Source of the DNA: Oscillibacter sp. UBA6647
GTDB taxonomy: Bacteria; Bacillota; Clostridia; Oscillospirales; Oscillospiraceae
DNA: 17,087 nt
NCBI GenBank assembly: GCA_002455655.1
Contig: DKLF01000108.1
Coordinates: forward strand, 1-17,087
Direction: 5' to 3'
The notes under the pieces are model-generated. The model searched no databases. It was not told the origin of the DNA and worked only from the letters and a program-made list of their open reading frames with translations. Both the position numbers and the translations under genes were made by a program. Positions within the stretch are counted from its first letter, which is position 1. Every line of letters begins with the position of its first letter. Below, piece after piece: positions 6,821 to 13,815 of the stretch.

Positions 6821-8019
6821 CACGGTCTTCCTTTCTCAACGGTACATTCAAGGGACCCTTCTCCCAGCGCCACCTCGATGCGGCTGCCCGGGGGTGCGTC
6901 CCGATAGCTTTTGAGGATGCCCTGCCCGTTCCGGGCCACGGCGTAACCCCGACCCAAAACCTTTAGAGGACTCATGGCATCCAGCGACGCGGCCAGCGCG
7001 GAAAATCTCTGTCGCTTCGCGCCCACGCTTTTCTCCGAAAGGTCCCCCAGCCGCTGCTGCAAGTGGGTCAGCAGCATCCGCCTGTCCTGCACAAAGGCAA
7101 GCTGGTCCTTCATCACCCGCTTTTCGGCAAGCGCCTGAAGACGGCGGCGGCACAATTGAAGCTTCATTTCCTCTGCCTGCGCCATGCGTTCTCCTGCGCC
7201 CCGAAGCCACCGAAGCAGCTCCAATTGGTCGGGCACGGCGATTTCCGCCGCATTGGAGGGAGTGGACGCCCGTACATCCGCCACAAAATCGGAGATAGTC
7301 ACATCCGGCTCGTGGCCCACGGCGGAGATCACCGGAAGCTCAGACTCGTAGATGGCCCGGGCCACCCGCTCGTCGTTGAAGGCCCACAGGTCCTCCATGG
7401 ACCCGCCGCCCCGGCCCGTAATAATCAAGTCTCCCACCTTATAGCGGTTTGCATACCGGATGGCTCCCGCAATTTCCGCCGGGGCCTCCGCCCCCTGCAC
7501 CCGCACCGGCAGCAGCGCAACCTCGGCGGCGGGAAATCTGCGCCGCAGAATGCGGAGCATGTCGTGAATGGCTGCCCCGGCGGAGGAAGTGACAATGGCG
7601 ATTCGTCGGGGATAGCGGGGCAGGGGTTTTTTGTGGGCCTCATCAAACAGGCCCTCCTCCAGCAGCTTTGCCTTGAGCTGATCAAAGGCCACCGCCAGAT
7701 CGCCCACCCCGTCCGGCGACAGGCCGCCGCAGTAAAGCTGATAGGCCCCGTCTCTTGGAAAGACGGAAATCCGCCCCTGGGCAATGGCCTTCATGCCGTT
7801 TTCAGGGCGGAACCGCAGTCTTTGGGCCTGAGATCGAAACATGACGCACCGCAGCGCGCTGTCCTTATCCTTCAGCGTAAAATAGTGGTGTCCCGAGGGG
7901 TAAATCTTGTAGTTGGACAGCTCCCCCCTCACCAGAATGTCCTGTAAAATCGGCTCTCCGTCCAGCAGAGCCTTCACATATTCGTTGACCTGAGAAACCT
8001 GATAGACAGGCTGTTCCAC
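6820..8019 (-). CDS. xseA: Exodeoxyribonuclease VII large subunit
   Basis: A 399-residue catalytic subunit of exonuclease VII. An N-terminal OB fold (about 5-100, with LSNYKIYPSGHHYFTLKD) is followed by the nuclease core: TSSAGAAIHDMLRI at 144-157, GRGGGSMEDLWAFN at 202-215, and GHEPDVTISDFVADVRASTP at 235-254. A coiled-coil stalk and the C-terminal SPLKVLGRGYA follow. I chose GTG 8019-8017, preceded by GAAGG. The longer in-frame version from 8076 would be encoded partly by the nusB terminator hairpin and adds residues foreign to the family. No convincing promoter is visible in the 42 nt between that terminator and the gene, so expression may depend on read-through. Confidence 0.95.
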   Translation of the reverse strand: MEQPVYQVSQVNEYVKALLDGEPILQDILVRGELSNYKIYPSGHHYFTLKDKDSALRCVMFRSQAQRLRFRPENGMKAIAQGRISVFPRDGAYQLYCGGLSPDGVGDLAVAFDQLKAKLLEEGLFDEAHKKPLPRYPRRIAIVTSSAGAAIHDMLRILRRRFPAAEVALLPVRVQGAEAPAEIAGAIRYANRYKVGDLIITGRGGGSMEDLWAFNDERVARAIYESELPVISAVGHEPDVTISDFVADVRASTPSNAAEIAVPDQLELLRWLRGAGERMAQAEEMKLQLCRRRLQALAEKRVMKDQLAFVQDRRMLLTHLQQRLGDLSEKSVGAKRQRFSALAASLDAMSPLKVLGRGYAVARNGQGILKSYRDAPPGSRIEVALGEGSLECTVEKGRP

Positions 8020-8060
8020 GAACGCACCTTCTTCCTTGCGGTTCTTTCGTATTTGGGCAA

Positions 8061-8094
8061 AAAACAAGGCGGGCATGACTGCCCGCCCTGTTTT
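8061..8094 (-). terminator. Intrinsic terminator after nusB
   Basis: A 14-bp stem (8061-8074 with 8081-8094) containing one mismatch or G-U pair and a 6-nt loop, followed on the minus strand by a run of T residues. It begins only 3 nt past the nusB stop and ends 42 nt before the xseA start, splitting what is one operon in many relatives. Confidence 0.85.
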
Positions 8095-8097
8095 TAA

Positions 8098-8550
8098 TCA
8101 ATCCTGCGGACATTCCTGGCGGGCAAAGCTGCCGAGAATTCCGTTGATAAACTTCACCGTCTCCGGCGTCTCATATTTTTTGGAGATTTCCACGGCCTCG
8201 TTAATGGCCGCGCCGTTGGGAACGTCCTGCATGTAGAGAACCTCGTACATGCACACCCGCATAATGGCGGAGGCTACCAGAGGAATCCGGGCAAAGCTCC
8301 AGCCCACCGCATATTTGGAAATGTAGCCGTCCAGCTCGGCCGCGTGCTCCCGCACGCCCAGAACCAGTCGGCGGATATAGTCCGCCTGCTTTTCGTTGGG
8401 CGCGTCGGCGTAAAGCGGGTCTTCCCCCGCAAGGGTTGCAAAGCGCTCCGCCGTCAGCCGCTCATCCAGCAGCTCCTCCGCCGTCACATCCGTAAAGCTC
8501 AGTTCATAGGCCAGATGGATGGCGATTTCCCGTGCAACGTTCCGTACCAT
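8098..8550 (-). CDS. nusB: Transcription antitermination factor NusB
   Basis: A 150-residue all-helical protein that binds boxA RNA with NusE (S10) and supports rRNA antitermination. The N-terminal AREIAIHLAYELSF and C-terminal INEAVEISKKYETPETVKFI are both typical of NusB, as is the length. Start ATG 8550 has a weak, distant site (GAGGA about 12 nt upstream). It follows the Asp23 family gene by 24 nt and is the last gene before an intrinsic terminator. The partner gene folD, next in B. subtilis, is absent. Confidence 0.95.
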   Translation of the reverse strand: MVRNVAREIAIHLAYELSFTDVTAEELLDERLTAERFATLAGEDPLYADAPNEKQADYIRRLVLGVREHAAELDGYISKYAVGWSFARIPLVASAIMRVCMYEVLYMQDVPNGAAINEAVEISKKYETPETVKFINGILGSFARQECPQD

Positions 8551-8574
8551 AACCCGTTTCTTCCTCTATCTTTC

Positions 8575-8949
8575 TCAGTCCAGCGTCACGCCGTCCACAT
8601 GAATGTTCACCGTGCCCACCGGGCAGCCGGTCATGGCCTCCACCGAGGAAACGACGGCCTTTTGCGCGTTCTCCGCCACCTCGGGAATGGGGTGTCCGTA
8701 AGAAATCGTCAGGTACACGTCCAGCGCAAGAGACGCGCCGGTCATGTCGATTTTCACGCCCCGCGTGCCCTTTCTGGCGTTTTTCTTGTTCATCAGGTCG
8801 GTCACGCTGCCGCCCATGCCGCCGATCATCCCGGACACGCCTTCCACGTCTCGGACGGCGCCCACAGCGATGGCGGCGATCACTTCCTCCGCGATATTGA
8901 TACTGCCGTTTTCCTCCGGCAGAATCATGTATTCCCGGCCTTCACCCAT
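8575..8949 (-). CDS. yqhY: Asp23/Gls24 family envelope stress protein (YqhY-like)
   Basis: A 124-residue Asp23/Gls24 family protein. The core GSINIAEEVIAAIAVGAVRD followed by VEGVSGM, and the end CPVGTVNIHVDGV, are the family pattern. Family members are linked to cell-envelope homeostasis; in B. subtilis YqhY lies between accBC and nusB and has been connected with acetyl-CoA carboxylase activity. Here it also precedes nusB, but accB and accC are absent, so a direct link to fatty-acid synthesis is not supported by this window. I chose ATG 8949 with AAAGGAG about 10 nt upstream; the in-frame start at 9006 lies at the predicted transcription start and is unlikely. Confidence 0.9.
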   Translation of the reverse strand: MGEGREYMILPEENGSINIAEEVIAAIAVGAVRDVEGVSGMIGGMGGSVTDLMNKKNARKGTRGVKIDMTGASLALDVYLTISYGHPIPEVAENAQKAVVSSVEAMTGCPVGTVNIHVDGVTLD

Positions 8950-9009
8950 GGCATTCACGCTCCTTTTCGTCGCCCGACCATTGGCCGGGCTCCTTCTTTC
9001 GTGCATATT

Positions 9010-9038
9010 AGTTTACCATGCTTCTTCAAAAATTACAA
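9010..9038 (-). promoter_or_regulatory. Candidate sigma-A promoter for the asp23-nusB unit
   Basis: On the minus strand TTGTAA (9038-9033) and TAAACT (9015-9010) are 17 nt apart, directly after the spoIIIAH stop codon. The predicted start near 9003 leaves a leader of about 55 nt with a small hairpin at 8972-8990. It would free these housekeeping genes from the sporulation operon upstream. Confidence 0.6.
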
Positions 9039-9041
9039 CAG

Positions 9042-9611
9042 CTAATTTGCCGCCATGATCTTGATATTTCCGGCGGGATAGCCCGTCTCTGTCATGGCGA
9101 TATCTGTGATTTTTGCCACGTCCGTGTCTGCAAGCTCTCCGCTGGCGGTGGACACCACCACACTGAGGCTGTCCTCGCTCATAAACGCCACGCAGTCGGT
9201 ATAGCCCTTGGCCGTCACCAGATTTTCGATCTGCGCCTCCGCCATGGTGAACTGCGCCATGGCCTGAATTCCCTCCGCCGCCTGATCAAGCGCGCCCTGA
9301 GACGCACCGTCCTCCTCCGCTGCCTGCTGCAGCAGCGACACGGCGGAATCCCGTGCCTGCTGGCGGGTCAGGCGGGCGGAAGCGAAATAATCCGACCCCG
9401 TGTAAACTCCCGTCTCGTCCACCGGCGCGGCGGATCCGTCTCCGCCGGAGACAAGGGCCGCCTCGCCCAGCAGCTTGCCGCCCGACTGCCCGGAGCTTCC
9501 GGCTCCCGCCGGAGCGGCGTTCTGCGTCGCCTGCCAGTTCAGGGCCGCCGCCGCGCAGATCAGCACCAGCATGGTCACCACCACGGTATAGCGTTTCCAG
9601 TTTCCTCTCAT
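9042..9611 (-). CDS. spoIIIAH: Stage III sporulation protein AH
   Basis: A 189-residue bitopic membrane protein of the mother cell. It has one N-terminal transmembrane helix (about 8-27, TVVVTMLVLICAAAAL), a low-complexity Gly/Ala/Ser linker, then a YscJ/FliF-like ring-building domain in the intermembrane space. In B. subtilis this domain binds SpoIIQ from the forespore to form the feeding channel. ATG 9611 is preceded by GGAGGAGGAAG; the in-frame start at 9644 would include that site. It is the last gene of the spoIIIA operon, 23 nt after spoIIIAG. Confidence 0.93.
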   Translation of the reverse strand: MRGNWKRYTVVVTMLVLICAAAALNWQATQNAAPAGAGSSGQSGGKLLGEAALVSGGDGSAAPVDETGVYTGSDYFASARLTRQQARDSAVSLLQQAAEEDGASQGALDQAAEGIQAMAQFTMAEAQIENLVTAKGYTDCVAFMSEDSLSVVVSTASGELADTDVAKITDIAMTETGYPAGNIKIMAAN

Positions 9612-9634
9612 GTTCCGCTTCCTCCTCCAAAATA

Positions 9635-10144
9635 TCACTGACATTTAACCACCGTAATCCGATCCGAGCCCAGACCCGTCAGCGCAGCCACCGCAGCCGT
9701 CACCGCCAGACGAACCTGTGCGTCTCCCGCGCCCTGGCATACCACCAGCGCGCCCCGAAATGTGGGACATCTGGTCCCCGTCACCACCGGCTCCTGCGCG
9801 CCGCTTTTTCCCGCAAGCACCGTCTCGCTTTTTCGCTGATAATCCGTGGGCGCGGCGGTGTCTCCGCTGTAACTCAAATCCGTGTCCTGCGCCAGACTGC
9901 GCTCCGTACCCGTGTCCGCCGTCAGCATCAGGTGCAGTTCGCCCACGCCGTCAATTTTTGTCAATATTTTCTCCATATTTGCCTGCGTCTCCTGCACCAC
10001 ATCCTGTACATGCTCTTCCGGAACCGTGTCGGCGCTTTTGTTGTTCCCGGAGGGCAGCAAAAGCAGCGCCACGCCCGCCGCCGCCACCAGAACCGCGTAT
10101 TTCCAGCGGTTCCAGAGTTTTTTTACCGTCTCAGCCTGTTTCAT
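9635..10144 (-). CDS. spoIIIAG: Stage III sporulation protein AG
   Basis: A 169-residue membrane protein with one N-terminal helix (about 15-32). In B. subtilis SpoIIIAG forms a large ring with a secretin-like fold in the intermembrane space. The C-terminal domain pattern (GALVVCQGAGDAQVRLAVTA, then LGSDRITVVKC) matches the family. It starts inside the spoIIIAF end, overlapping by 14 nt, with AGGAGAGG upstream of ATG 10144. Confidence 0.92.
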   Translation of the reverse strand: MKQAETVKKLWNRWKYAVLVAAAGVALLLLPSGNNKSADTVPEEHVQDVVQETQANMEKILTKIDGVGELHLMLTADTGTERSLAQDTDLSYSGDTAAPTDYQRKSETVLAGKSGAQEPVVTGTRCPTFRGALVVCQGAGDAQVRLAVTAAVAALTGLGSDRITVVKCQ

Positions 10145-10607
10145 GATAGACCTGCCTCTCCTTTGGAATTCCCAGCTCCCGCTCCATATAGTCCGCCAGC
10201 GCGTCCGATTTCTCCCCGGTCAGTTCCGCCCCCGTCGGAACGGGCGTGCCATCCTCTCCCGGCTCCATCAGTACCCGGACGGTGCATGAGACTCCCAGCT
10301 CCGCGGCTTTGTCCAAAATATATGCTTCCGTCTTGTCCGCTATGAGTTCTCCCATCGTCTGATTGCTCTGCTCCTTCAACTCCGTCTGGCGCTGCTGGAT
10401 TTCCACCGCATAGTCTTCATATCCCAGTTCCAGTCCGCTTACGTCTACCCCCGGGAAGGGCTTCAGCATCACCAGCAGCAGCACCAGGCCCCCGGCGAAA
10501 CCCGCAATTTTCCGCACCGTCCCCTCCGGAATCAGACTTTGGGATAAAGACACGAGAAAGGCCGCCGCTCCCACAGAAATAATCCAGCCTCTGATTGCCT
10601 CAATCAT
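10131..10607 (-). CDS. spoIIIAF: Stage III sporulation protein AF
   Basis: A 158-residue protein with two N-terminal transmembrane helices (about 5-25 and 32-52) and a soluble C-terminal ring-building-like domain (VSCTVRVLMEPGEDGTPVPTG). This layout and the position between AE and AG fit SpoIIIAF of the engulfment channel. I chose ATG 10607, preceded by GGGGGAGGG; the in-frame start at 10631 would overlap spoIIIAE and lose that site. Spacing to spoIIIAE is 16 nt. Confidence 0.92.
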   Translation of the reverse strand: MIEAIRGWIISVGAAAFLVSLSQSLIPEGTVRKIAGFAGGLVLLLVMLKPFPGVDVSGLELGYEDYAVEIQQRQTELKEQSNQTMGELIADKTEAYILDKAAELGVSCTVRVLMEPGEDGTPVPTGAELTGEKSDALADYMERELGIPKERQVYHETG

Positions 10608-10623
10608 TGCGTCCCTCCCCCTT

Positions 10624-11697
10624 TCACGCAACCGCTGCCACGGAAGACAAAATCGCGATCAGCAGCAACAGTGCGCTGGCACCCGTCATCCCCAGCACCA
10701 GCCCGAAAGCACTGCCAAGGCCGTCGATAAGCTTGCACAGCTCCGGAGACCCGATGACCCCCGCCAAAAAGCCCGCCAGCTTGTACAGGAGATATTGAAT
10801 GCCCAAGTGTAAAAAGGGCCACGCGCAAGCCGCCAGCACCGCCAGCGTTCCGAAAATGCCGATGGCGTTTTTCAGCATCCCCGCCCCGGCCAGCACCGTT
10901 TCCGCCGCCTCAGCGATAATGCTTCCCACCACGGGTACCATCCCGGCGACCGCAGAACTTGCCAGCTTCACCGCGGTTGCGTCCGTCGCGCCGGAGATGA
11001 CATGGGCGATGGAAAGATAGATGGTAAACGCCGTCAGCGCCCCGCACAGAATCCATGAGATGCACTTGCGCATTGCCTCCGCGATGTTTCCCAGCCGCCC
11101 CCCGGGAAGACACGCCGCGGCGGTGAGCGTTCCGATGTAAAGATATGTCAGCGGCAGCAGCAGTTCCTGAATCAGCTTTAAAAGTAGCCCCGTAAACAAT
11201 ACCGCCGTCACCTGCTGTACCGTGGCGGTGGTGATGGAACCGCTGACGGCCGTGGCCGCCGCCAGCACCGGCAGCAGAATCCTTGCAAATTCGTTCAATT
11301 CCTGAATGGTTCCGCCGCCCATTCCGATCAGGCTTTCAAAGCTTCCCGCCGTCAGCAGCGTCACCGACAGCGCCCCCGCTGCCAGCACCAGCTTGGGTCC
11401 CGTGCCGCCGGCGGTCTGGGAGAAGCCTTCCACCGCACCGCACAACAGCACCACCAGCAAAATGCTCACGGCGCCCCGCAGTCGCTGAAGCAATACGGAC
11501 CTTGCCTGTCCCATGAGATTCTGAAAAATCTGGGCCGCGCCTCCGCCCAGCGGGTCCGCGCCGGACAGGTCCGCGTTTTCCAAAATTGATTCCGTCCCCT
11601 CCGGTAACGCATCCCATAGCTCGTCCGGCACCTCAGCGGCAGAAACAGGAAGGGTAACCAGCAGCGCCAGAACCAGTGCCAAAAGCCATCGTTTCAT
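10624..11697 (-). CDS. spoIIIAE: Stage III sporulation protein AE
   Basis: A 357-residue polytopic membrane protein. It starts with a signal-peptide-like segment (MKRWLLALVLALLVTLPVSA), then a short exported segment (DELWDALPEGTESIL), and many hydrophobic helices, ending GMTGASALLLLIAILSSVA. The B. subtilis protein is about 40 residues longer. SpoIIIAE is thought to be part of the export or channel platform. The start ATG 11697 overlaps the spoIIIAD stop as ATGA. The same frame stays open up to 12114, but that part lies over spoIIIAD and is not coding. Confidence 0.93.
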   Translation of the reverse strand: MKRWLLALVLALLVTLPVSAAEVPDELWDALPEGTESILENADLSGADPLGGGAAQIFQNLMGQARSVLLQRLRGAVSILLVVLLCGAVEGFSQTAGGTGPKLVLAAGALSVTLLTAGSFESLIGMGGGTIQELNEFARILLPVLAAATAVSGSITTATVQQVTAVLFTGLLLKLIQELLLPLTYLYIGTLTAAACLPGGRLGNIAEAMRKCISWILCGALTAFTIYLSIAHVISGATDATAVKLASSAVAGMVPVVGSIIAEAAETVLAGAGMLKNAIGIFGTLAVLAACAWPFLHLGIQYLLYKLAGFLAGVIGSPELCKLIDGLGSAFGLVLGMTGASALLLLIAILSSVAAVA

Positions 11698-12083
11698 CCC
11701 ATCAGCTCCAACAGGACGTCCATCGCCTTTTTCAGCAGCGGCAGCGCCGCCAGCAAGGCGCACACCGCCCCCGCAATTTCCACAGCGGAGGCCAGCGCCG
11801 CTGCTCCCGCATCCTTGCACAGCCCGCTTCCAATCTTCACCACCAGCGCGATGCCCACGGTTTTGTAAAGCGGCACAAACAGCTCGTTGGATACCCCCGT
11901 CCGGGCCATAAGCTCCCCGAAAAAGTCCATCAGGCTCCGCAGGCTTTCGGACAGAGCGAGCACCGCCGCCACGGCGGCGGCCAACCCCAGTAGCAGAGCC
12001 GCCTCGGGTGCGCCCCGACGCACCGCCGCGGCCAGCAGCGCCGTCACCACGCACACCAGCGTGATCTGCATGACCTGTCCCAT
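11694..12083 (-). CDS. spoIIIAD: Stage III sporulation protein AD
   Basis: A 129-residue hydrophobic protein with three to four membrane segments, containing LYKTVGIALVVKIGSGLCKDAGAAALASAVEIAG-like family sequence (shown here in two parts: LYKTVGIALVVKIGSGLC and KDAGAAALASAVEIAG). SpoIIIAC and AD are small membrane components of the SpoIIIA complex. ATG 12083 shares one base with the spoIIIAC stop (TGATG), implying reinitiation. A start four codons later (12071, MQITLV) better matches the usual N-terminus of the family and has a weak GGGACAGG upstream. Confidence 0.9.
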   Translation of the reverse strand: MGQVMQITLVCVVTALLAAAVRRGAPEAALLLGLAAAVAAVLALSESLRSLMDFFGELMARTGVSNELFVPLYKTVGIALVVKIGSGLCKDAGAAALASAVEIAGAVCALLAALPLLKKAMDVLLELMG

Positions 12084-12277
12084 CAAAAGCCAAACAGCGT
12101 TTTGATGAGCTCAAACAGATCGCTGATCTGCCGCACCATCATCATCAGAACCACCACCAGACCCGCCAGTGTCGTCATCATGGCCTGCTCCTCCCGGCCG
12201 GATCGCACAAGGAGCTGGTTCAGCACCGCCACCAGAATTCCGATAGCGGCAATCCGAAAGATTAAATCAACGTCCAT
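12083..12277 (-). CDS. spoIIIAC: Stage III sporulation protein AC
   Basis: A 64-residue protein made of two membrane helices joined by a short polar loop (SGREEQAMM). The start MDVDLIFRIAAIGILVAVLN and the length are typical of SpoIIIAC (about 65-68). ATG 12277 follows AAAGGAA. It lies 25 nt after spoIIIAB and is coupled to spoIIIAD. Confidence 0.93.
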   Translation of the reverse strand: MDVDLIFRIAAIGILVAVLNQLLVRSGREEQAMMTTLAGLVVVLMMMVRQISDLFELIKTLFGF

Positions 12278-12302
12278 GGTAAATATTCCTTTCGTATGTC
12301 CT

Positions 12303-12800
12303 TTACAGCAGGAGAATCAGCAGCAGCGCGGCGGCGGAAAAGCAGACCGCCGTGGTCTGCCTGAAACAATCCCGTTTATCCTTTCGTCGCTCTTCCGCTC
12401 TCTTTCTAAGCCAATCTGTGGAAAGTGAAATTCCCTTACAAATTTCCGTTTCGTCACCCGACAGCCTGTACCCCAATCCAGCGACAATTACCTGTGCATC
12501 GTCCTCGATCGGAAGACAGCGACAGGCGTTTTCCCACGCAGGGCGCAGCGACTCTCCCCGCTCCAGCGAATCCGCCGCCCCGGTCAACCATACCATCACG
12601 TCTTCACTTCGCCGGGACCGGCCCACCTGCCGCAAAAGCCGGGGCAGGGGCGTGCGGGTCAGGCGGATGCCTGCGGAGAGTTCCTCCAGCGCGGTGATCA
12701 GCTCGTCCAGCGCCTCCGTTTCCCGCTGGCGGCGGCGCAGCTCCCCCAGCCAGATTGCGCCAAAGCCCAGCAGCAGCAGCAAACTGCCCAGCGCTTTCAC
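12303..12800 (-). CDS. spoIIIAB: Stage III sporulation protein AB
   Basis: A 165-residue protein with an N-terminal hydrophobic helix (GSLLLLLGFGAIWLGEL), a soluble helical middle (ALEELSAGIRLTRTPLPRLL) and a C-terminal membrane helix (VCFSAAALLLILLL). SpoIIIAB resembles GspF-type secretion platform proteins and probably works with the SpoIIIAA ATPase. The start is GTG 12800 with GGAGGAG at ideal distance, overlapping the spoIIIAA stop as GTGA. Confidence 0.93.
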   Translation of the reverse strand: MKALGSLLLLLGFGAIWLGELRRRQRETEALDELITALEELSAGIRLTRTPLPRLLRQVGRSRRSEDVMVWLTGAADSLERGESLRPAWENACRCLPIEDDAQVIVAGLGYRLSGDETEICKGISLSTDWLRKRAEERRKDKRDCFRQTTAVCFSAAALLLILLL

Positions 12801-13702
12801 GGCAGCTCCTCCAATTCATAACTCCGCCCCTCCGCGGTTCGCCGGATGCACACCGCACGGCGAAATACCTTCGTCTTCAAAAGCTGCCTGTACAGTGGCC
12901 TATGCGAAAGCTCTTCCACATTGGCGGCATGGATGGTGGCCAGCAACCTCACACCGCAGCCCGCAGCCATGGTCATGGCCCGGATATCCTCCTCCGCCGT
13001 GATTTCGTCGGCGGCCACAATCTGGGGGTTCATGGTCCGCAGCAGCATGGGGATGGCGGCGGCCTTTGGGCAGCCATCCAGCACATCGGTGCAGGGGCCA
13101 ACGTCCATCTGGGGCCGTCCCCGGTAGCAGACCGCCACCTCTCCCCGCTCGTCCGCAAGACCCACACGCAGTCCCTTTTGAGAGACACAGCGAATCAAAT
13201 CCCGCAGCAGCGTGGTTTTCCCCCCTCCCGGCGGGGACAGCAGCAGTGTACTTTCAAACTTGCCATCGGATAAAAGCCGCTCCGAAAGCTCCTCCGCGAT
13301 GCCTGTCTTTTCCCGGGCAATCCGCACGTTGGCGGAGGACAAGTCCGTCAGGTTTGTGCACACGCCGCCCTTCATGACTGCGGAGCCGCAAAAGCCGATG
13401 CGAAAGCCGCCCCGCACAGGCAAAAATCCCTCTCGCAGTGTTTCGGCGGCAGCATAGCGGGAAAATTCGGCGCCCAAGTCACATAGCGTCTCCAACTCCT
13501 CCGGCTCCACCGAAGGCTCGGTTCCCCACGGGCTGCTTTCCCCCTCGGGCAGCAGCACCGTCATGGGCCTGCCTGTTCTAATGCGAAATTCCTCCGCCAC
13601 CGCTTTTTTTTCTTCCGGCAGCGTGTCCGCCAGCTTGCGCAGCCGCACCGGCAGAAAGGCAGCAGCCTGCCGGTATCTGGCAATCTCTTCCCGTTCCTTC
13701 AT
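12797..13702 (-). CDS. spoIIIAA: Stage III sporulation protein AA (secretion-type ATPase)
   Basis: A 301-residue cytosolic ATPase, close to the 307 of B. subtilis, related to type II/IV secretion ATPases. Walker A is PPGGGKTT at 157-164; Walker B is IVAADE at 228-233. VGLADERGE and LATIHAA are also typical. It probably powers the SpoIIIA-SpoIIQ channel during engulfment. ATG 13702 has AAGGAGGAG upstream. The frame remains open to 14164, but the extension crosses a terminator and the neighbouring gene and is rejected. The gene heads a compact eight-gene operon. Confidence 0.96.
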   Translation of the reverse strand: MKEREEIARYRQAAAFLPVRLRKLADTLPEEKKAVAEEFRIRTGRPMTVLLPEGESSPWGTEPSVEPEELETLCDLGAEFSRYAAAETLREGFLPVRGGFRIGFCGSAVMKGGVCTNLTDLSSANVRIAREKTGIAEELSERLLSDGKFESTLLLSPPGGGKTTLLRDLIRCVSQKGLRVGLADERGEVAVCYRGRPQMDVGPCTDVLDGCPKAAAIPMLLRTMNPQIVAADEITAEEDIRAMTMAAGCGVRLLATIHAANVEELSHRPLYRQLLKTKVFRRAVCIRRTAEGRSYELEELP

Positions 13703-13728
13703 CTCCGCTCCTCCTTGTCCGATACCCA

Positions 13729-13757
13729 ACCATATGAAGGCCCGTCCCCCTTTATGC
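13729..13757 (-). promoter_or_regulatory. Candidate sigma-E promoter of the spoIIIA operon
   Basis: On the minus strand GCATAAA (13757-13751) and CATATGGT (13736-13729) are 14 nt apart. This fits the known sigma-E pattern of an ATA-containing -35 and a CATA-type -10 with 14-15 nt spacing. The spoIIIA operon is sigma-E controlled in B. subtilis, so the position just before spoIIIAA is right. The start would fall near 13722. Confidence 0.5.
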
Positions 13758-13773
13758 CGGAAAAATTGAAGGA

Positions 13774-13811
13774 AAAAAGCGCCCGGTATTCGAAAATACC
13801 GGGCGCTTTTT
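13774..13811 (-). terminator. Terminator of the cysteine-rich gene
   Basis: A perfect stem of 12 GC-rich base pairs (13779-13790 with 13795-13806) around a 4-base loop, extended to 17 bp by flanking A and T runs. The T run on the minus strand makes it an intrinsic terminator 4 nt past the stop codon at 13816. Confidence 0.92.
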
Positions 13812-13815
13812 GCAT

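Noticed and set aside
8972..8990. Hairpin downstream of spoIIIAH as a terminator
   Set aside because: The stem has a mismatch and no T run follows on the minus strand, so I treat it only as a leader hairpin.
9353..10345. Plus-strand frame of 330 codons
   Set aside because: Antisense shadow of spoIIIAH, AG and AF, rich in Arg, Pro and Ser with no family resemblance.
11698..12114. N-terminal extension of spoIIIAE
   Set aside because: It is the alternative frame over spoIIIAD and is glycine- and arginine-rich; the true start at 11697 has a signal-peptide-like beginning and an ATGA overlap.
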